Assembly: GCF_023101085.1 (NCBI RefSeq)
Contig: NZ_CP064703.1
Coordinates: forward strand, 6,758,001 to 6,822,000
DNA: 64,000 bases
Direction of reading: 5' to 3'
Source: Bradyrhizobium sp. 170
GTDB taxonomy: Bacteria; Pseudomonadota; Alphaproteobacteria; Rhizobiales; Xanthobacteraceae
Both the position numbers and the translations under genes were made by a program. Numbering within the stretch: position 1 is the stretch's first letter; each line of letters begins with the position of its first letter. The notes below the pieces were generated by a model that did no database searches, was not told the origin of the DNA, and was given only the letters and a program-made list of their open reading frames with translations. Positions 43,793-52,377 of this stretch are shown in pieces.

Positions 43793-44590
43793 CTACTTGC
43801 CCTTCCAGTTCGGCGAGCGCTTGTTGAGGAACGCGTCCATTCCTTCGCGGAAATCCTCGCTCATATAGGCGCGCAGGATCAGGTCTTCGCCCTCGTCGCG
43901 CGTCAGCGTCCGACGGATGCGGCGCACTGCTTCCTTGGTGACTTCGAGCGTGATCGGCGCATGGCTGGCGACCAGCTTCGCCGTTTCGTCGGCGCGGCGC
44001 TGCAGCGTCGCGACATCGGGCACGACTTCATTGAGCAGCCCGAGCGCCAGCGCCTCCGGCGCCTCGACCAGCCTCGCCTTGAAGATCAGGTCCTTGGTCC
44101 GTGCGGGGCCGACCAGCGAAACCAGCCTGGAGATATTCGACATCGACAGGCAGTTGCCGAGCGTGCGCGCGATCGGAAAGCCCATCCGCGTCGTCTCGGT
44201 GCCGATGCGAATGTCGCAGCACGCCGCGATCCCCGCGCCTCCGCCGGTGCAGGCGCCGGCAATCGCCGCGATCGTCGGCACCCGGCATGCCTCCAGCGCG
44301 CCGAGCACGCGATCGATCCGCGCTTCGTAATCGAGCGCGTCCTGCGCGGTCTTGAAGGCCCGGAACTGCGAGATGTCGGTGCCCGACGCGAACGCCTTGT
44401 CGCCGGCGCCGGTCAGGATCATCGCCTTGATCGAGCGATCATTGTTGATCGTCTCGCAGATAACAGCCATTTGCTCGTACATGGCAAAGGTCAGCGCATT
44501 GCGCGCCTGCGGACGGTTGAACGTCAGCCGGGCGATTCCGTCCTCGACGGAATAGATCAGGTCTTCGGTCGCAGCTACCGGAGCGTTCAT
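43793..44590 (-). CDS. enoyl-CoA hydratase/isomerase family protein
   Basis: The 265-residue product starts at the ATG at 44590 after GAGAGAG; a TTG 10 codons earlier is less likely. Crotonase features are IARLTFNRPQARNAL near 25, the oxyanion-hole segment TGAGDKAFASGTDISQFRAF near 65, GACTGGGAGIAACCDIRIGTE near 105-125, and a C-terminal FREGMDAFLNKRSPNWKGK. The usual Glu pair of true enoyl-CoA hydratase is not evident at the second position, so another crotonase activity is possible. It lies 36 bases after the first aminotransferase gene on the same strand. Confidence 0.85.
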   Translation of the reverse strand: MNAPVAATEDLIYSVEDGIARLTFNRPQARNALTFAMYEQMAVICETINNDRSIKAMILTGAGDKAFASGTDISQFRAFKTAQDALDYEARIDRVLGALEACRVPTIAAIAGACTGGGAGIAACCDIRIGTETTRMGFPIARTLGNCLSMSNISRLVSLVGPARTKDLIFKARLVEAPEALALGLLNEVVPDVATLQRRADETAKLVASHAPITLEVTKEAVRRIRRTLTRDEGEDLILRAYMSEDFREGMDAFLNKRSPNWKGK

Positions 44591-44626
44591 CGCAGCTCTC
44601 TCTGTTTTTGTTTCGGTCAAACGATC

Positions 44627-45826
44627 TCAGGCAACGGCGGCCTTCGGCATCGCGACGACGTCGCGTCCCTTGAGCACTTCCATCGCCGCCAGTACGCCAC
44701 CGCCACGGTGCGGCACCTTGGCGAGGTCGAGACCCATCTCGACGCCCGACAGCGTGCCCATCAGCATCAGGTCGTTGAAGTGCCCGATATGACCGATCCG
44801 GAACACCTTGCCCTTGATCTTGTTCAGGCCGGTGCCGAGCGACATGTCGAAGTTTTCCAGCACGACCTTGCGGAAATTGTCAGCGTCGTGGCCTTCCGGC
44901 ATGACGACGCCGGTCAGCGCGGGCGAGTGTGCGCCCTGCTCCTGGCATTGCGTTTCCAGGCCCCACACCTTGGCGGCTGCGCGCGTCGCGGCGCTGTGGC
45001 GCTTGTGCCGGGCGAAGACATTCTCCAGCCCCTCTTCCTCGAGCATCTTGACCGCTTCGCGCAAGCCAAACAGCAAATTGGTCGCGGGCGTATAGGGCCA
45101 GGTGCCTGCCTTGTTGATGGCGATGATCTCCTGCCAGTCCCAGTAGGAGCGCATCGCGGGGTTCGCTTTCGCAACAGCCAGCGCCTTTTCCGAGACGGCG
45201 TTGAAGCCGAGACCCGGCGGCAGCATCAGGCCCTTCTGCGATCCGGCCACCGACACGTCGATGCCCCAGGCATCGTGCTCATATTCCAGCGATCCGAGAC
45301 CGGAGATGGTGTCGACCATCAGCAGCGCGGGGTGATTGACGCGGTCGAGAACTTTGCGGACGTCCTGCGGGTGGGTGACGCAGCCGGTCGAGGTCTCGTT
45401 GTGCACCACGCACACAGCCTTGATCTTGTGCGCCTTGTCGGCCGACAGCCGCGCCTCGATCTGCTCGAGATTGGCGCCGTGACGCCAGTCACCGGGCAGG
45501 AAATCAACTTCGAGCTTGAACTTCTCGGCGATACCGCGCCACAGCACGGCGAACTGCCCGGTTTCCCCCATCAGAACCTTGTCGCCGGGCTGCAGCGTAT
45601 TGACGAGGGCTGCCTCCCAGGCGCCGGTGCCGGACGACGGGTAGATGATCACCGGCTGCTTGGTGCGAAACACCCGCTGCATGGCAGCCAGCACGGCATG
45701 GCCGATCTCGGCGAATTCCGGACCCCGGTGGTCCATGGTCGGCATGTCCATCGCGCGCAGCACCCGGTCCGGCACGTTGGTCGGTCCCGGAATCTGCAGA
45801 AAATGCCTTCCAGTATGCACGGTCAT
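44627..45826 (-). CDS. class V aminotransferase, serine-glyoxylate type (copy 1)
   Basis: This 399-residue PLP enzyme fits serine-glyoxylate aminotransferase, which makes hydroxypyruvate and glycine. Marks are GRHFLQIPGPTNVPDRVLRAM at the start, IIYPSSGTGAWEAALVNTL near 60, VHNETSTGCVTHP near 140, LMVDTISGLGS near 170, and AGSQKGLMLPPGLGF near 195 with the PLP Lys. The start ATG at 45826 follows GGAAGGA. A close relative is encoded 144 bases upstream. Alanine- or ureidoglycine-glyoxylate aminotransferase are alternatives. Confidence 0.88.
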   Translation of the reverse strand: MTVHTGRHFLQIPGPTNVPDRVLRAMDMPTMDHRGPEFAEIGHAVLAAMQRVFRTKQPVIIYPSSGTGAWEAALVNTLQPGDKVLMGETGQFAVLWRGIAEKFKLEVDFLPGDWRHGANLEQIEARLSADKAHKIKAVCVVHNETSTGCVTHPQDVRKVLDRVNHPALLMVDTISGLGSLEYEHDAWGIDVSVAGSQKGLMLPPGLGFNAVSEKALAVAKANPAMRSYWDWQEIIAINKAGTWPYTPATNLLFGLREAVKMLEEEGLENVFARHKRHSAATRAAAKVWGLETQCQEQGAHSPALTGVVMPEGHDADNFRKVVLENFDMSLGTGLNKIKGKVFRIGHIGHFNDLMLMGTLSGVEMGLDLAKVPHRGGGVLAAMEVLKGRDVVAMPKAAVA

Positions 45827-45970
45827 GGGCGTCCTTCCCGGTATTACCTTGGCGTTTCGAGCCGCTCGAATATCACCATTTGGCGGGCTTATCGCCCGCC
45901 GGACGCAGCACGTCAATGCATAAGGAGCAGGGCTGGAGCAGCGCGCGCCCGCGCAACTGCGAGCTGCCGG

Positions 45971-47173
45971 CTAGCTGCCTACGACCTTGAGATGCGCCGG
46001 GAAATTGCCTTGCGGACGCTGCTCCAGATATTTCATCGCAGCATCGACGCCGCCGGCCCGATACGGAATGCCGGCGACCGACAATCCCATCTCCACGCCC
46101 GTCAGCGCCGCGAGCAAGGTCAGTTCGTTGCATTCGCCGAGATGGCCGATGCGGAACACCTTTCCGGCAACCTTCGACAGTCCGGAGCCGAGCGACATGT
46201 TGAAGTTGTCGAGCACGACCTGACGGAATTGATCGGCGTCATGCCCCGGCGGCATCAACACGGCGGTCAGCACAGGCGAATATTCCTGGGGTTCCTGGCA
46301 CAACACCTCCAGCCCCCAATGATTGACCGCCGCTCGCGTCGCTGCGGCGAGCCGCTGGTGACGCGCGAACACATTTTCGAGCCCCTCTTCCAGCAGCATC
46401 GCGATCGCCTCACGCAGCCCGTAGAGCAGGTTTGTCGCCGGCGTATACGGGAAGAAGCCCTTCGCGTTCGGCTTCAGCATCTCCTCCCAATCAAAATAGG
46501 AGCGCGGCATCCGGTTTGTCCTGGCGGCGGCGCGGGCCTTCTCCGAGATCGCGTTGAAGCCGAGGCCGGGCGGCAGCATGAAACCCTTTTGCGAACAACT
46601 GACGCTGACATCGACCTTCCATTCGTCATGCCGGTAGTCGACCGACCCGAGCGAGGAGATGGTGTCGACCATCAACAAAGCGGGATGTCCGGTCCGGTCG
46701 ATCGCGGCGCGGATGTCGGCGATACGACTTGTGGCGCCGGTCGACGTCTCGTTATGGACGACCATCACCGCCTTGATCGCGTGTGCGGCATCCTCTGCGA
46801 GCCTGGCCTCGATCTGGGCGGGGTCGGCGCCGCGACGCCAATCGCCGGCAATGAAATCGACTTCGATCCCGAAGCGGCCCGCCATCTGGCGCCACAGGGT
46901 CGCAAAGTGGCCGGTCTCCACCATCAGAACCTTGTCGCCGGGCGAAAGCGTATTGACGATCGCGGCCTCCCAGGCGCCTGTCCCGGACGACGGGAAGATC
47001 ATCACCGGTCCGGCGGTCTGGAAAATCCTCTGGCTGCCCTCCAGCACCGCTCGCCCGAGCTCGGCGAACTGGGCGCTGCGGTGATCGATCACGGGCATGT
47101 CCATGGCGCGAAGAACCCGGTCCGGGACCGGGCTCGGCCCCGGAATCTGCAGAAAATGCCGTCCTTGCCGCAT
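45971..47173 (-). CDS. class V aminotransferase, serine-glyoxylate type (copy 2)
   Basis: The 400-residue product parallels copy 1 block for block (GRHFLQIPGPSPVPDRVLRAM, IFPSSGTGAWEAAIVNTL, VHNETSTGATSRI, LMVDTISSLGS, SCSQKGFMLPPGLGF) but differs at many positions, so this is an old tandem duplication. The ATG at 47173 follows GGAGG. It is first on the strand and divergent from a GntR regulator 114 bases away. Different amino-donor or keto-acceptor use by the two copies is likely but not visible. Confidence 0.88.
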   Translation of the reverse strand: MRQGRHFLQIPGPSPVPDRVLRAMDMPVIDHRSAQFAELGRAVLEGSQRIFQTAGPVMIFPSSGTGAWEAAIVNTLSPGDKVLMVETGHFATLWRQMAGRFGIEVDFIAGDWRRGADPAQIEARLAEDAAHAIKAVMVVHNETSTGATSRIADIRAAIDRTGHPALLMVDTISSLGSVDYRHDEWKVDVSVSCSQKGFMLPPGLGFNAISEKARAAARTNRMPRSYFDWEEMLKPNAKGFFPYTPATNLLYGLREAIAMLLEEGLENVFARHQRLAAATRAAVNHWGLEVLCQEPQEYSPVLTAVLMPPGHDADQFRQVVLDNFNMSLGSGLSKVAGKVFRIGHLGECNELTLLAALTGVEMGLSVAGIPYRAGGVDAAMKYLEQRPQGNFPAHLKVVGS

Positions 47174-47202
47174 GACAACCTCCAAAAAGCGCCCTGAGAC
47201 TC

Positions 47203-47218
47203 ATTTTGCATTCATTTT
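47203..47218. promoter_or_regulatory. candidate operator upstream of aminotransferase copy 2
   Basis: ATTTTGCATTCATTTT agrees at 12 of 16 positions with the perfect palindrome at 48033-48048. It lies in the 114-base gap between the aminotransferase and gntR starts, so it is well placed for control of both. Confidence 0.4.
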
Positions 47219-47287
47219 TTGTCTTTTCAATCTAATTTTGGTATTCGTTTTAGATCATCGACGCCGCAGATTCCGCAAACTACCGTT

Positions 47288-48025
47288 ATGCAAATGAAAT
47301 CCACGATTCCCGAAACCGGGGTGCCGATCACCCAGCCCGACCGCCAGGAGGCCTCGCTGCACGGCGAAATCCTACTGCGGCTTCGCGATTACGTGGTCGA
47401 AGGCAACATTCCAGAGGGGGCACGCGTTCCCGAACGGCAGCTCTGCGAGATGCTCGGAATCTCCAGGACTCCGCTGCGCGAGGCGCTCAAGGTGCTTGCA
47501 GCGGAGGGCTTGATCGAACTTTTGCCCAACCGCGGCGCACGCGTGCGCCAGCTTAGCGAGCGGGACCTGGAGGAGCTTTTCGACGTGATGGCCGGCCTGG
47601 AAAGCCTCGCCGGACGCCTAGCCTGCGAAGCCATCACGGACGAGGAAATCGCCGCGATCGAGCGGCTGCACTACGAGATGTACGGCCATTACCTCAATAG
47701 CGACATGCACGGATATTTTCAGGTCAACCAGCGCATCCACGAGAGCATTGTCGCCGCCGCGCGCAACGAGGCCCTGCACGCGGCCTACGCCAGTTTTGCC
47801 GGCCGGATCCGCCGCGTCCGCTATTCAGCCAATTTCGCGCGCAAGCGGCAGCGCTGGGGCGAGGCCATGCGCGAGCACGAAGCGATCCTGGATGCCCTGC
47901 GCCGCCGCGCCGGAAGCGAGCTGAGCGACATCCTTTTCCAGCACTTGCGCAACAAGCGAACCGCAGCCATTGAACATCTGGCCGTGGCACGGGGCGCCAA
48001 CGCAGCCACAGCCCCGGGCAGCTAG
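47288..48025 (+). CDS. GntR-family regulator with FCD domain
   Basis: The product of about 245 residues has a winged helix at about 25-90 (EGARVPERQLCEMLGISRTPLREALKVLAAEGLIELLPNRGA) and a C-terminal FCD effector domain with the metal-binding pattern: Asp in NSDMHGYF, His in NQRIHESIV, and His in MREHEAIL. The start is the ATG at 47288; another lies two codons on. It is divergent from aminotransferase copy 2 and followed by the FAD oxidase gene, so it probably governs this glyoxylate-related set, sensing a small carboxylate. Confidence 0.9.
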   Translation: MQMKSTIPETGVPITQPDRQEASLHGEILLRLRDYVVEGNIPEGARVPERQLCEMLGISRTPLREALKVLAAEGLIELLPNRGARVRQLSERDLEELFDVMAGLESLAGRLACEAITDEEIAAIERLHYEMYGHYLNSDMHGYFQVNQRIHESIVAAARNEALHAAYASFAGRIRRVRYSANFARKRQRWGEAMREHEAILDALRRRAGSELSDILFQHLRNKRTAAIEHLAVARGANAATAPGS

Positions 48026-48032
48026 CTTGCCG

Positions 48033-48048
48033 ATTATGAATTCATAAT
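48033..48048. promoter_or_regulatory. perfect 16-base palindrome, probable GntR operator
   Basis: ATTATGAATTCATAAT reads the same on both strands. It lies 76 bases before the start of the FAD/Fe-S oxidase gene and just after the gntR stop. A related half-site, TGCATAATC, follows near 48070. Its size and A+T-rich symmetrical form fit the binding sites of FCD-type GntR proteins. Confidence 0.55.
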
Positions 48049-48123
48049 ATAGATCGCCCTGTAAAAAGTGCATAATCCCGTTGAGGGGTTACAACAGCCC
48101 TCTTGGATCACTTTGGATTTGGG

Positions 48124-51066
48124 ATGAAAAACGCCTCAACGCTCGAGCGACGCCTGCGGTCAAACATGACCGGCGACGTCCTTTTCGACGCCTTCGACCG
48201 CGGCCGCTACGCCACCGATGCCTCGTTCTACCAGATCATGCCGGCGGGCGTCGTGGTACCCCGCAGCATGGACGAGGCCCTCAAGGCGCTCGCCATTTGC
48301 CGCGACGACGGCCTGATCGTCACCCCGCGTGGCGGCGGCACCTCGCAATGCGGCCAGACCGTCAACGAGGGCATCGTCGTCGATTTTTCGAAGGACCTGA
48401 ACCGCATCCTCTCGCTCGACGTCGAGAACCGCATTTGCGTGGTCGAGCCCGGCATCGTGCTGGACGACCTCAACCGCCAGCTCAAAAAGCACGGGCTGTG
48501 GTTTCCGGTCGACGTGTCCACCGCCTCGCGCGCCACCATCGGCGGCATGGCCGGCAACAATTCCTGCGGCGGCCGTTCGCTGCGCTACGGCACCATGCGC
48601 GACAACACGCTGTCGATGGACGCGGCGCTGGCCGACGGCACGCTCCTGCATTTCGGCGAGGTGCCGCGGGATCTGGCGCGGGTGAACTCGCCGCAGAGCG
48701 GGCTCGAACTGTTCCGGGACATGCTCGATCTCGGCGAGCGCGAGGCCGCAGAAATATCGGAGCGGTTTCCAAAGGTGCAACGCCGCGTCGGCGGCTACAA
48801 TCTCGATGCGCTGGTGCCGCGCAATGCGCCGAACAACATGGCGCATCTGCTGGTCGGCTCTGAAGGCACACTGGCTTTCACCACGCAGGTCGAACTCAAG
48901 CTGTGGCCTGTCATCCGCAACAAGGTGCTCGGTGTCTGCCATTTCGGCAGCTTCTATGAAGCGATGGATGCGGCGCAGCATCTGGTGAAGCTGCGGCCGA
49001 TCGCGGTGGAATTGGTCGATCGCACCATGATTGCGCTTGGCCGCGACATCGCGATGTTCCAGCCGATCATCGCGACCGCCGTGCGCGGCGATCCCGACGC
49101 GGTGCTGGTCGTGGAATTCGCCGAGGAAGACCAGGCCGAAAACCTGCATCGCCTGAAACAGCTCGGCGAACTGATGGCCGACCTCGGTTTCGGCTGGGAC
49201 AAACCGCAACGCAAATGGGGCGGCGTGGTCGAGATCACCGAACCGGCGTTGCAGGCCGGAGTCGCCGATTTCCGCGCCGCCGGCCTCAACGTGATGATGT
49301 CGATGAAGCAGGAAGGCAAGCCGGTTTCCTTTGTCGAGGATTGCGCCGTGCCGCTGCCGCATCTCGCCGACTACACCGAACGGCTCAACGCCATCTTCGT
49401 CAAGCACGGCACGCGCGGCACCATGTATGCCCACGCCTCCGAAGGCTGCCTGCATGTCCGCCCCGTCCTCAATCTGAAGCTCGAAAAGGACGTCAAGGCG
49501 ATGCGGGCCATCGCCGAAGAGACGTTCGAGATGGTGCGCGAGTACAAGGGGTCGCACTCCGGCGAGCATGGCGACGGCCTGGTTCGTTCCGAATTCCACG
49601 AAACGATGTTCGGCTCCCGCATCGTGGCCGATTTCCGCGAGGTCAAGGCGCGCTTCGACCCGGACAATTTGCTCAATCCCGGCAAGATCGTCGATCCGCC
49701 CAAAATGGACGACCGTTCGCTGTTTCGCTATCGGCCCGACTATCGCATAGGCGAGCTTAAAACCGCGCTCGACTGGTCGGCCTATCCCGGCGCCGGCGGC
49801 GGCTTTCAGGGCGCGGTCGAGATGTGCAACAACAACGGCGCCTGCCGCAAGCTCGAGGGCGGCGTGATGTGTCCGTCCTACCGCGCAACCCGCAACGAGA
49901 AGGATGTGACGCGAGGCCGCGCCAATACGCTGCGGCTGGCGATCTCGGGGCAGCTCGGACCGGATGCGCTGGCTTCCGACGAGATGATGGATACGCTCAA
50001 GCTTTGCGTGTCCTGCAAGGCCTGCCGCCACGAATGTCCGACCGGCGTCGACATGGCCAAGATGAAGATCGAGGTATTGGCCGCCCGCGCGGAGAAACAC
50101 GGCCTTTCGATGCGCGACCGGCTGGTCGGCTATCTGCCGCGCTATGCGGATCTGGCCTCCCGCTTCGCCCCGCTCGCCAACTGGCGCAACAACAGTCCGT
50201 TGCTGCGTGCGCTGTTGGAGAAATTTGCCGGCATCAGCGCGAAGCGCGCCCTGCCCGCCTTCCGCCGCGACATGTTCAAGGCTGACGCCGAGGTCTTCGG
50301 CGCCGCAGATGGCCATGAGGTTGTGCTGTTCGCCGACACCTTCAACCGCATTTATGAGCGTGAAAATCTCGACGCCGCCTTGCGGGTGCTAGTCGAGGGT
50401 GGGTATCGCGTGCATGTTCCGCGTCCCGCCGACCGCGCCCGTCCGCTGTGTTGCGGGCGGACGTTCCTCTCAGCCGGCCTGGTCGCACAGGCGCGCAGCG
50501 AACTGGACAGGCTGGTCACGACCTACGCGCCATTCGCCGCGCGCGGCGTGCCAATCGTCGGACTGGAGCCGAGCTGTCTCCTGACGCTTCGCGACGAACT
50601 GCTCTCGCTCCGCTCGGACAACGAAGCCAAGAGCGTCAGCGCGCATGCATTGCTGTTCGAGGAGTTTCTGGTTCGCGAGGCGGAAGCCGGCCGCCTGAAA
50701 CTGCCGCTCGGCGCCATGCCGACGAAAGCGCTGGTTCACGGCCACTGCCACCAAAAATCATTCGGCGCGTTCAAGCCGGTTGAAAAGGTACTTCGTCTCA
50801 TTCCTGATCTCGGCGTCGAAACCATCGAATCCAGTTGCTGCGGTATGGCCGGCGCGTTCGGATACGGCGCCGACACCTATCAGGCCTCGATGGAAATGGC
50901 CGAGCTGTCGCTGCTGCCGGCGGTGCGCCGCGCCGATGCGGCTGCGTTGATCGTCGCCGACGGCACCTCGTGCCGGCACCAGATCAAGGATGGCACGAAC
51001 CGTGCAGCCTTGCACGTCGCCCGGGTGCTCGCGATGAGCCTCGACAACGCGCGGCCCAACCATTAA
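48124..51066 (+). CDS. FAD-linked oxidase fused to Fe-S domain (GlcD/GlcF or YdiJ type)
   Basis: The 980-residue product joins an FAD-binding PCMH domain (about 35-260; VTPRGGGTSQCGQ, GGMAGNNSCGG, GSEGTLAF), a C-terminal flavin domain to about 540 (SGEHGDGLVRSEF), an Fe-S segment (CNNNGACRK from Cys568; CVSCKACRHEC with Cys628, 631, 634, 638) and two Cys-rich CCG blocks (PLCCGRTF; SSCCGMAGAFGY). Such proteins oxidise 2-hydroxy acids (glycolate, D-lactate, D-2-hydroxyglutarate) and pass electrons to the quinone pool. The GlcG-like gene downstream and glyoxylate aminotransferases nearby favour glycolate, but D-2-hydroxyglutarate is a real alternative. The ATG at 48124 is chosen over a TTG at 48103. 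Confidence 0.9.
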   Translation: MKNASTLERRLRSNMTGDVLFDAFDRGRYATDASFYQIMPAGVVVPRSMDEALKALAICRDDGLIVTPRGGGTSQCGQTVNEGIVVDFSKDLNRILSLDVENRICVVEPGIVLDDLNRQLKKHGLWFPVDVSTASRATIGGMAGNNSCGGRSLRYGTMRDNTLSMDAALADGTLLHFGEVPRDLARVNSPQSGLELFRDMLDLGEREAAEISERFPKVQRRVGGYNLDALVPRNAPNNMAHLLVGSEGTLAFTTQVELKLWPVIRNKVLGVCHFGSFYEAMDAAQHLVKLRPIAVELVDRTMIALGRDIAMFQPIIATAVRGDPDAVLVVEFAEEDQAENLHRLKQLGELMADLGFGWDKPQRKWGGVVEITEPALQAGVADFRAAGLNVMMSMKQEGKPVSFVEDCAVPLPHLADYTERLNAIFVKHGTRGTMYAHASEGCLHVRPVLNLKLEKDVKAMRAIAEETFEMVREYKGSHSGEHGDGLVRSEFHETMFGSRIVADFREVKARFDPDNLLNPGKIVDPPKMDDRSLFRYRPDYRIGELKTALDWSAYPGAGGGFQGAVEMCNNNGACRKLEGGVMCPSYRATRNEKDVTRGRANTLRLAISGQLGPDALASDEMMDTLKLCVSCKACRHECPTGVDMAKMKIEVLAARAEKHGLSMRDRLVGYLPRYADLASRFAPLANWRNNSPLLRALLEKFAGISAKRALPAFRRDMFKADAEVFGAADGHEVVLFADTFNRIYERENLDAALRVLVEGGYRVHVPRPADRARPLCCGRTFLSAGLVAQARSELDRLVTTYAPFAARGVPIVGLEPSCLLTLRDELLSLRSDNEAKSVSAHALLFEEFLVREAEAGRLKLPLGAMPTKALVHGHCHQKSFGAFKPVEKVLRLIPDLGVETIESSCCGMAGAFGYGADTYQASMEMAELSLLPAVRRADAAALIVADGTSCRHQIKDGTNRAALHVARVLAMSLDNARPNH

Positions 51067-51095
51067 TCCCCACTCAATCGCAAAGGAACTAATTC

Positions 51096-51524
51096 ATGGC
51101 CGAACTTACCCTCGACGTCGCCCGGAAGATTCTCGATGCCGCGCTTGCCAAGGGCGTCGAGAAGAAACTGAAGCCGCTGGTCATCACCATTCTGGATGCC
51201 CGCGGCTGCGTGAAGGTCACGGCGGCGCAGGACGGCACCAGCCTGATGCGGGCCGAAATCGCGCATGGCAAGGCCTATGGCGCACTCGCGATGGGCATGG
51301 GGTCGCGGGCGTTGTTCCAGCGCGCGCAAGAGCAGGCCTACTTCGTCAGTGCGGTGAACACGCTGGCGCAAGGCCGCCTTGTGCCGGTGCCCGGCGGCGT
51401 GCTGATCCAGGGCGATGGCGGCCTGCTCGGCGCCGTCGGCGTCAGCGGCGATACCTCGGATAATGACGAGATCTGCGCCGTCGCGGGCATCGAAGCCGCC
51501 GGACTGAAGCCAAACGCGGGCTGA
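51096..51524 (+). CDS. GlcG/HbpS-family protein
   Basis: This 142-residue protein belongs to the family of GlcG and the haem-binding HbpS. Seen are LTLDVARKILDAAL at the start, VITILDARGCVKVTAAQDGTSLMRAEIAHGKAYGA near 30-65, and PVPGGVLIQGDGGLLGAVGVSGDTSDNDE near 95-125, all standard. It follows the FAD oxidase gene by 29 bases, as glcG follows glcDEF in other bacteria. Its biochemical role in glycolate use is not established. Confidence 0.88.
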   Translation: MAELTLDVARKILDAALAKGVEKKLKPLVITILDARGCVKVTAAQDGTSLMRAEIAHGKAYGALAMGMGSRALFQRAQEQAYFVSAVNTLAQGRLVPVPGGVLIQGDGGLLGAVGVSGDTSDNDEICAVAGIEAAGLKPNAG

Positions 51525-52307
51525 TCAGCGCCCCGGCCAAGACGGTTTGCGTTTCTCGCCGAAGGCCTTGAGGCCTTCCTTGGCGTCCTCCGTCATCGCC
51601 AGCAACGCGATCTGGCTTTCGGTATAGGCGATGCTCTCGTCGAACGACATCGAGGCGATCGCCCGCATCGCGTATTTGCCGCGCCGGATCGCGGTCGGCG
51701 ACTTGTCGACGATGCGGCTGATCAGCCAATCGACCTTGGCGTCCAGTTCGGCCGCGGGCACCACGTAGTTCAGGAGGCCTGCTTCCTTGGCGATGTGCGC
51801 GTCGAACGGCTCGCCGGTCAGCGACCATTCACTGACCAGCCGCTTCGGTGCGATCGACTGCAGCAGGCTCAGCACCTGCATCGGGAATACGCCGACCTTC
51901 ACTTCGGGCAAACCGAAAATCACATGATCGGCGGCGACCGCCATATCGGTCATGCACAACAGACCCATGCCGCCGGCCATGCAGACGCCCCCTACCCGCG
52001 CGATCGCGGGCTTGGTGGCGTTCTGCGACAGCCGCAGCAGATCGGCGTAGTCGACATTCGGCCGCGAATAATCCATCGCAAAGGCTGCGCCGCTGTTCTG
52101 CAGGTCGGCGCCGGCGCAAAACGCCTTGTCCCCTGCGCCCGTCAGCACGATGACGCGGACCTCCTTGTCGTCATGCGCTTCGCGATAGCCGCGGGCGATG
52201 CCGGCGACCACATCGGCATTGATGGCGTTGCGCTTGTCCGGCCGGTTGATGGTAATCCAGAACGCCTGTCCGCGCTTCTCGCGTATCACGCTGCTTGTAT
52301 TGGTCAT
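51525..52307 (-). CDS. enoyl-CoA hydratase/isomerase family protein
   Basis: This 260-residue crotonase has FWITINRPDKRNAINADV near 16, the oxyanion segment TGAGDKAFCAGADLQNSG near 55, and GGVCMAGGMGLLCMTDMAVAAD near 106-125. The C terminus EGLKAFGEKRKPSWPGR is typical. The segment after GLPEVKVGVFPMQVL lacks the second Glu of classical hydratases, so dehydratase activity is uncertain. It is last in a minus-strand series that begins with IorB far upstream. Its stop abuts that of the GlcG-like gene. Confidence 0.87.
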   Translation of the reverse strand: MTNTSSVIREKRGQAFWITINRPDKRNAINADVVAGIARGYREAHDDKEVRVIVLTGAGDKAFCAGADLQNSGAAFAMDYSRPNVDYADLLRLSQNATKPAIARVGGVCMAGGMGLLCMTDMAVAADHVIFGLPEVKVGVFPMQVLSLLQSIAPKRLVSEWSLTGEPFDAHIAKEAGLLNYVVPAAELDAKVDWLISRIVDKSPTAIRRGKYAMRAIASMSFDESIAYTESQIALLAMTEDAKEGLKAFGEKRKPSWPGR

Positions 52308-52377
52308 TGTCGCGCTCGCTTTTTGTCAAATGCTGGCAAGCATTTGCGGCAAGACGACGGTGGACTGCAAGGGCGTT

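Noticed and set aside
43961..47197. Open frame of more than 1000 codons on the plus strand across the aminotransferase genes
   Set aside because: It is antisense to one crotonase and two aminotransferases with full family motifs. Long antisense frames are common in such G+C-rich DNA.
48160..50316. Long minus-strand frame opposite the FAD oxidase
   Set aside because: The product is His/Arg-rich, without known domains, while the plus strand encodes a complete FAD/Fe-S protein.
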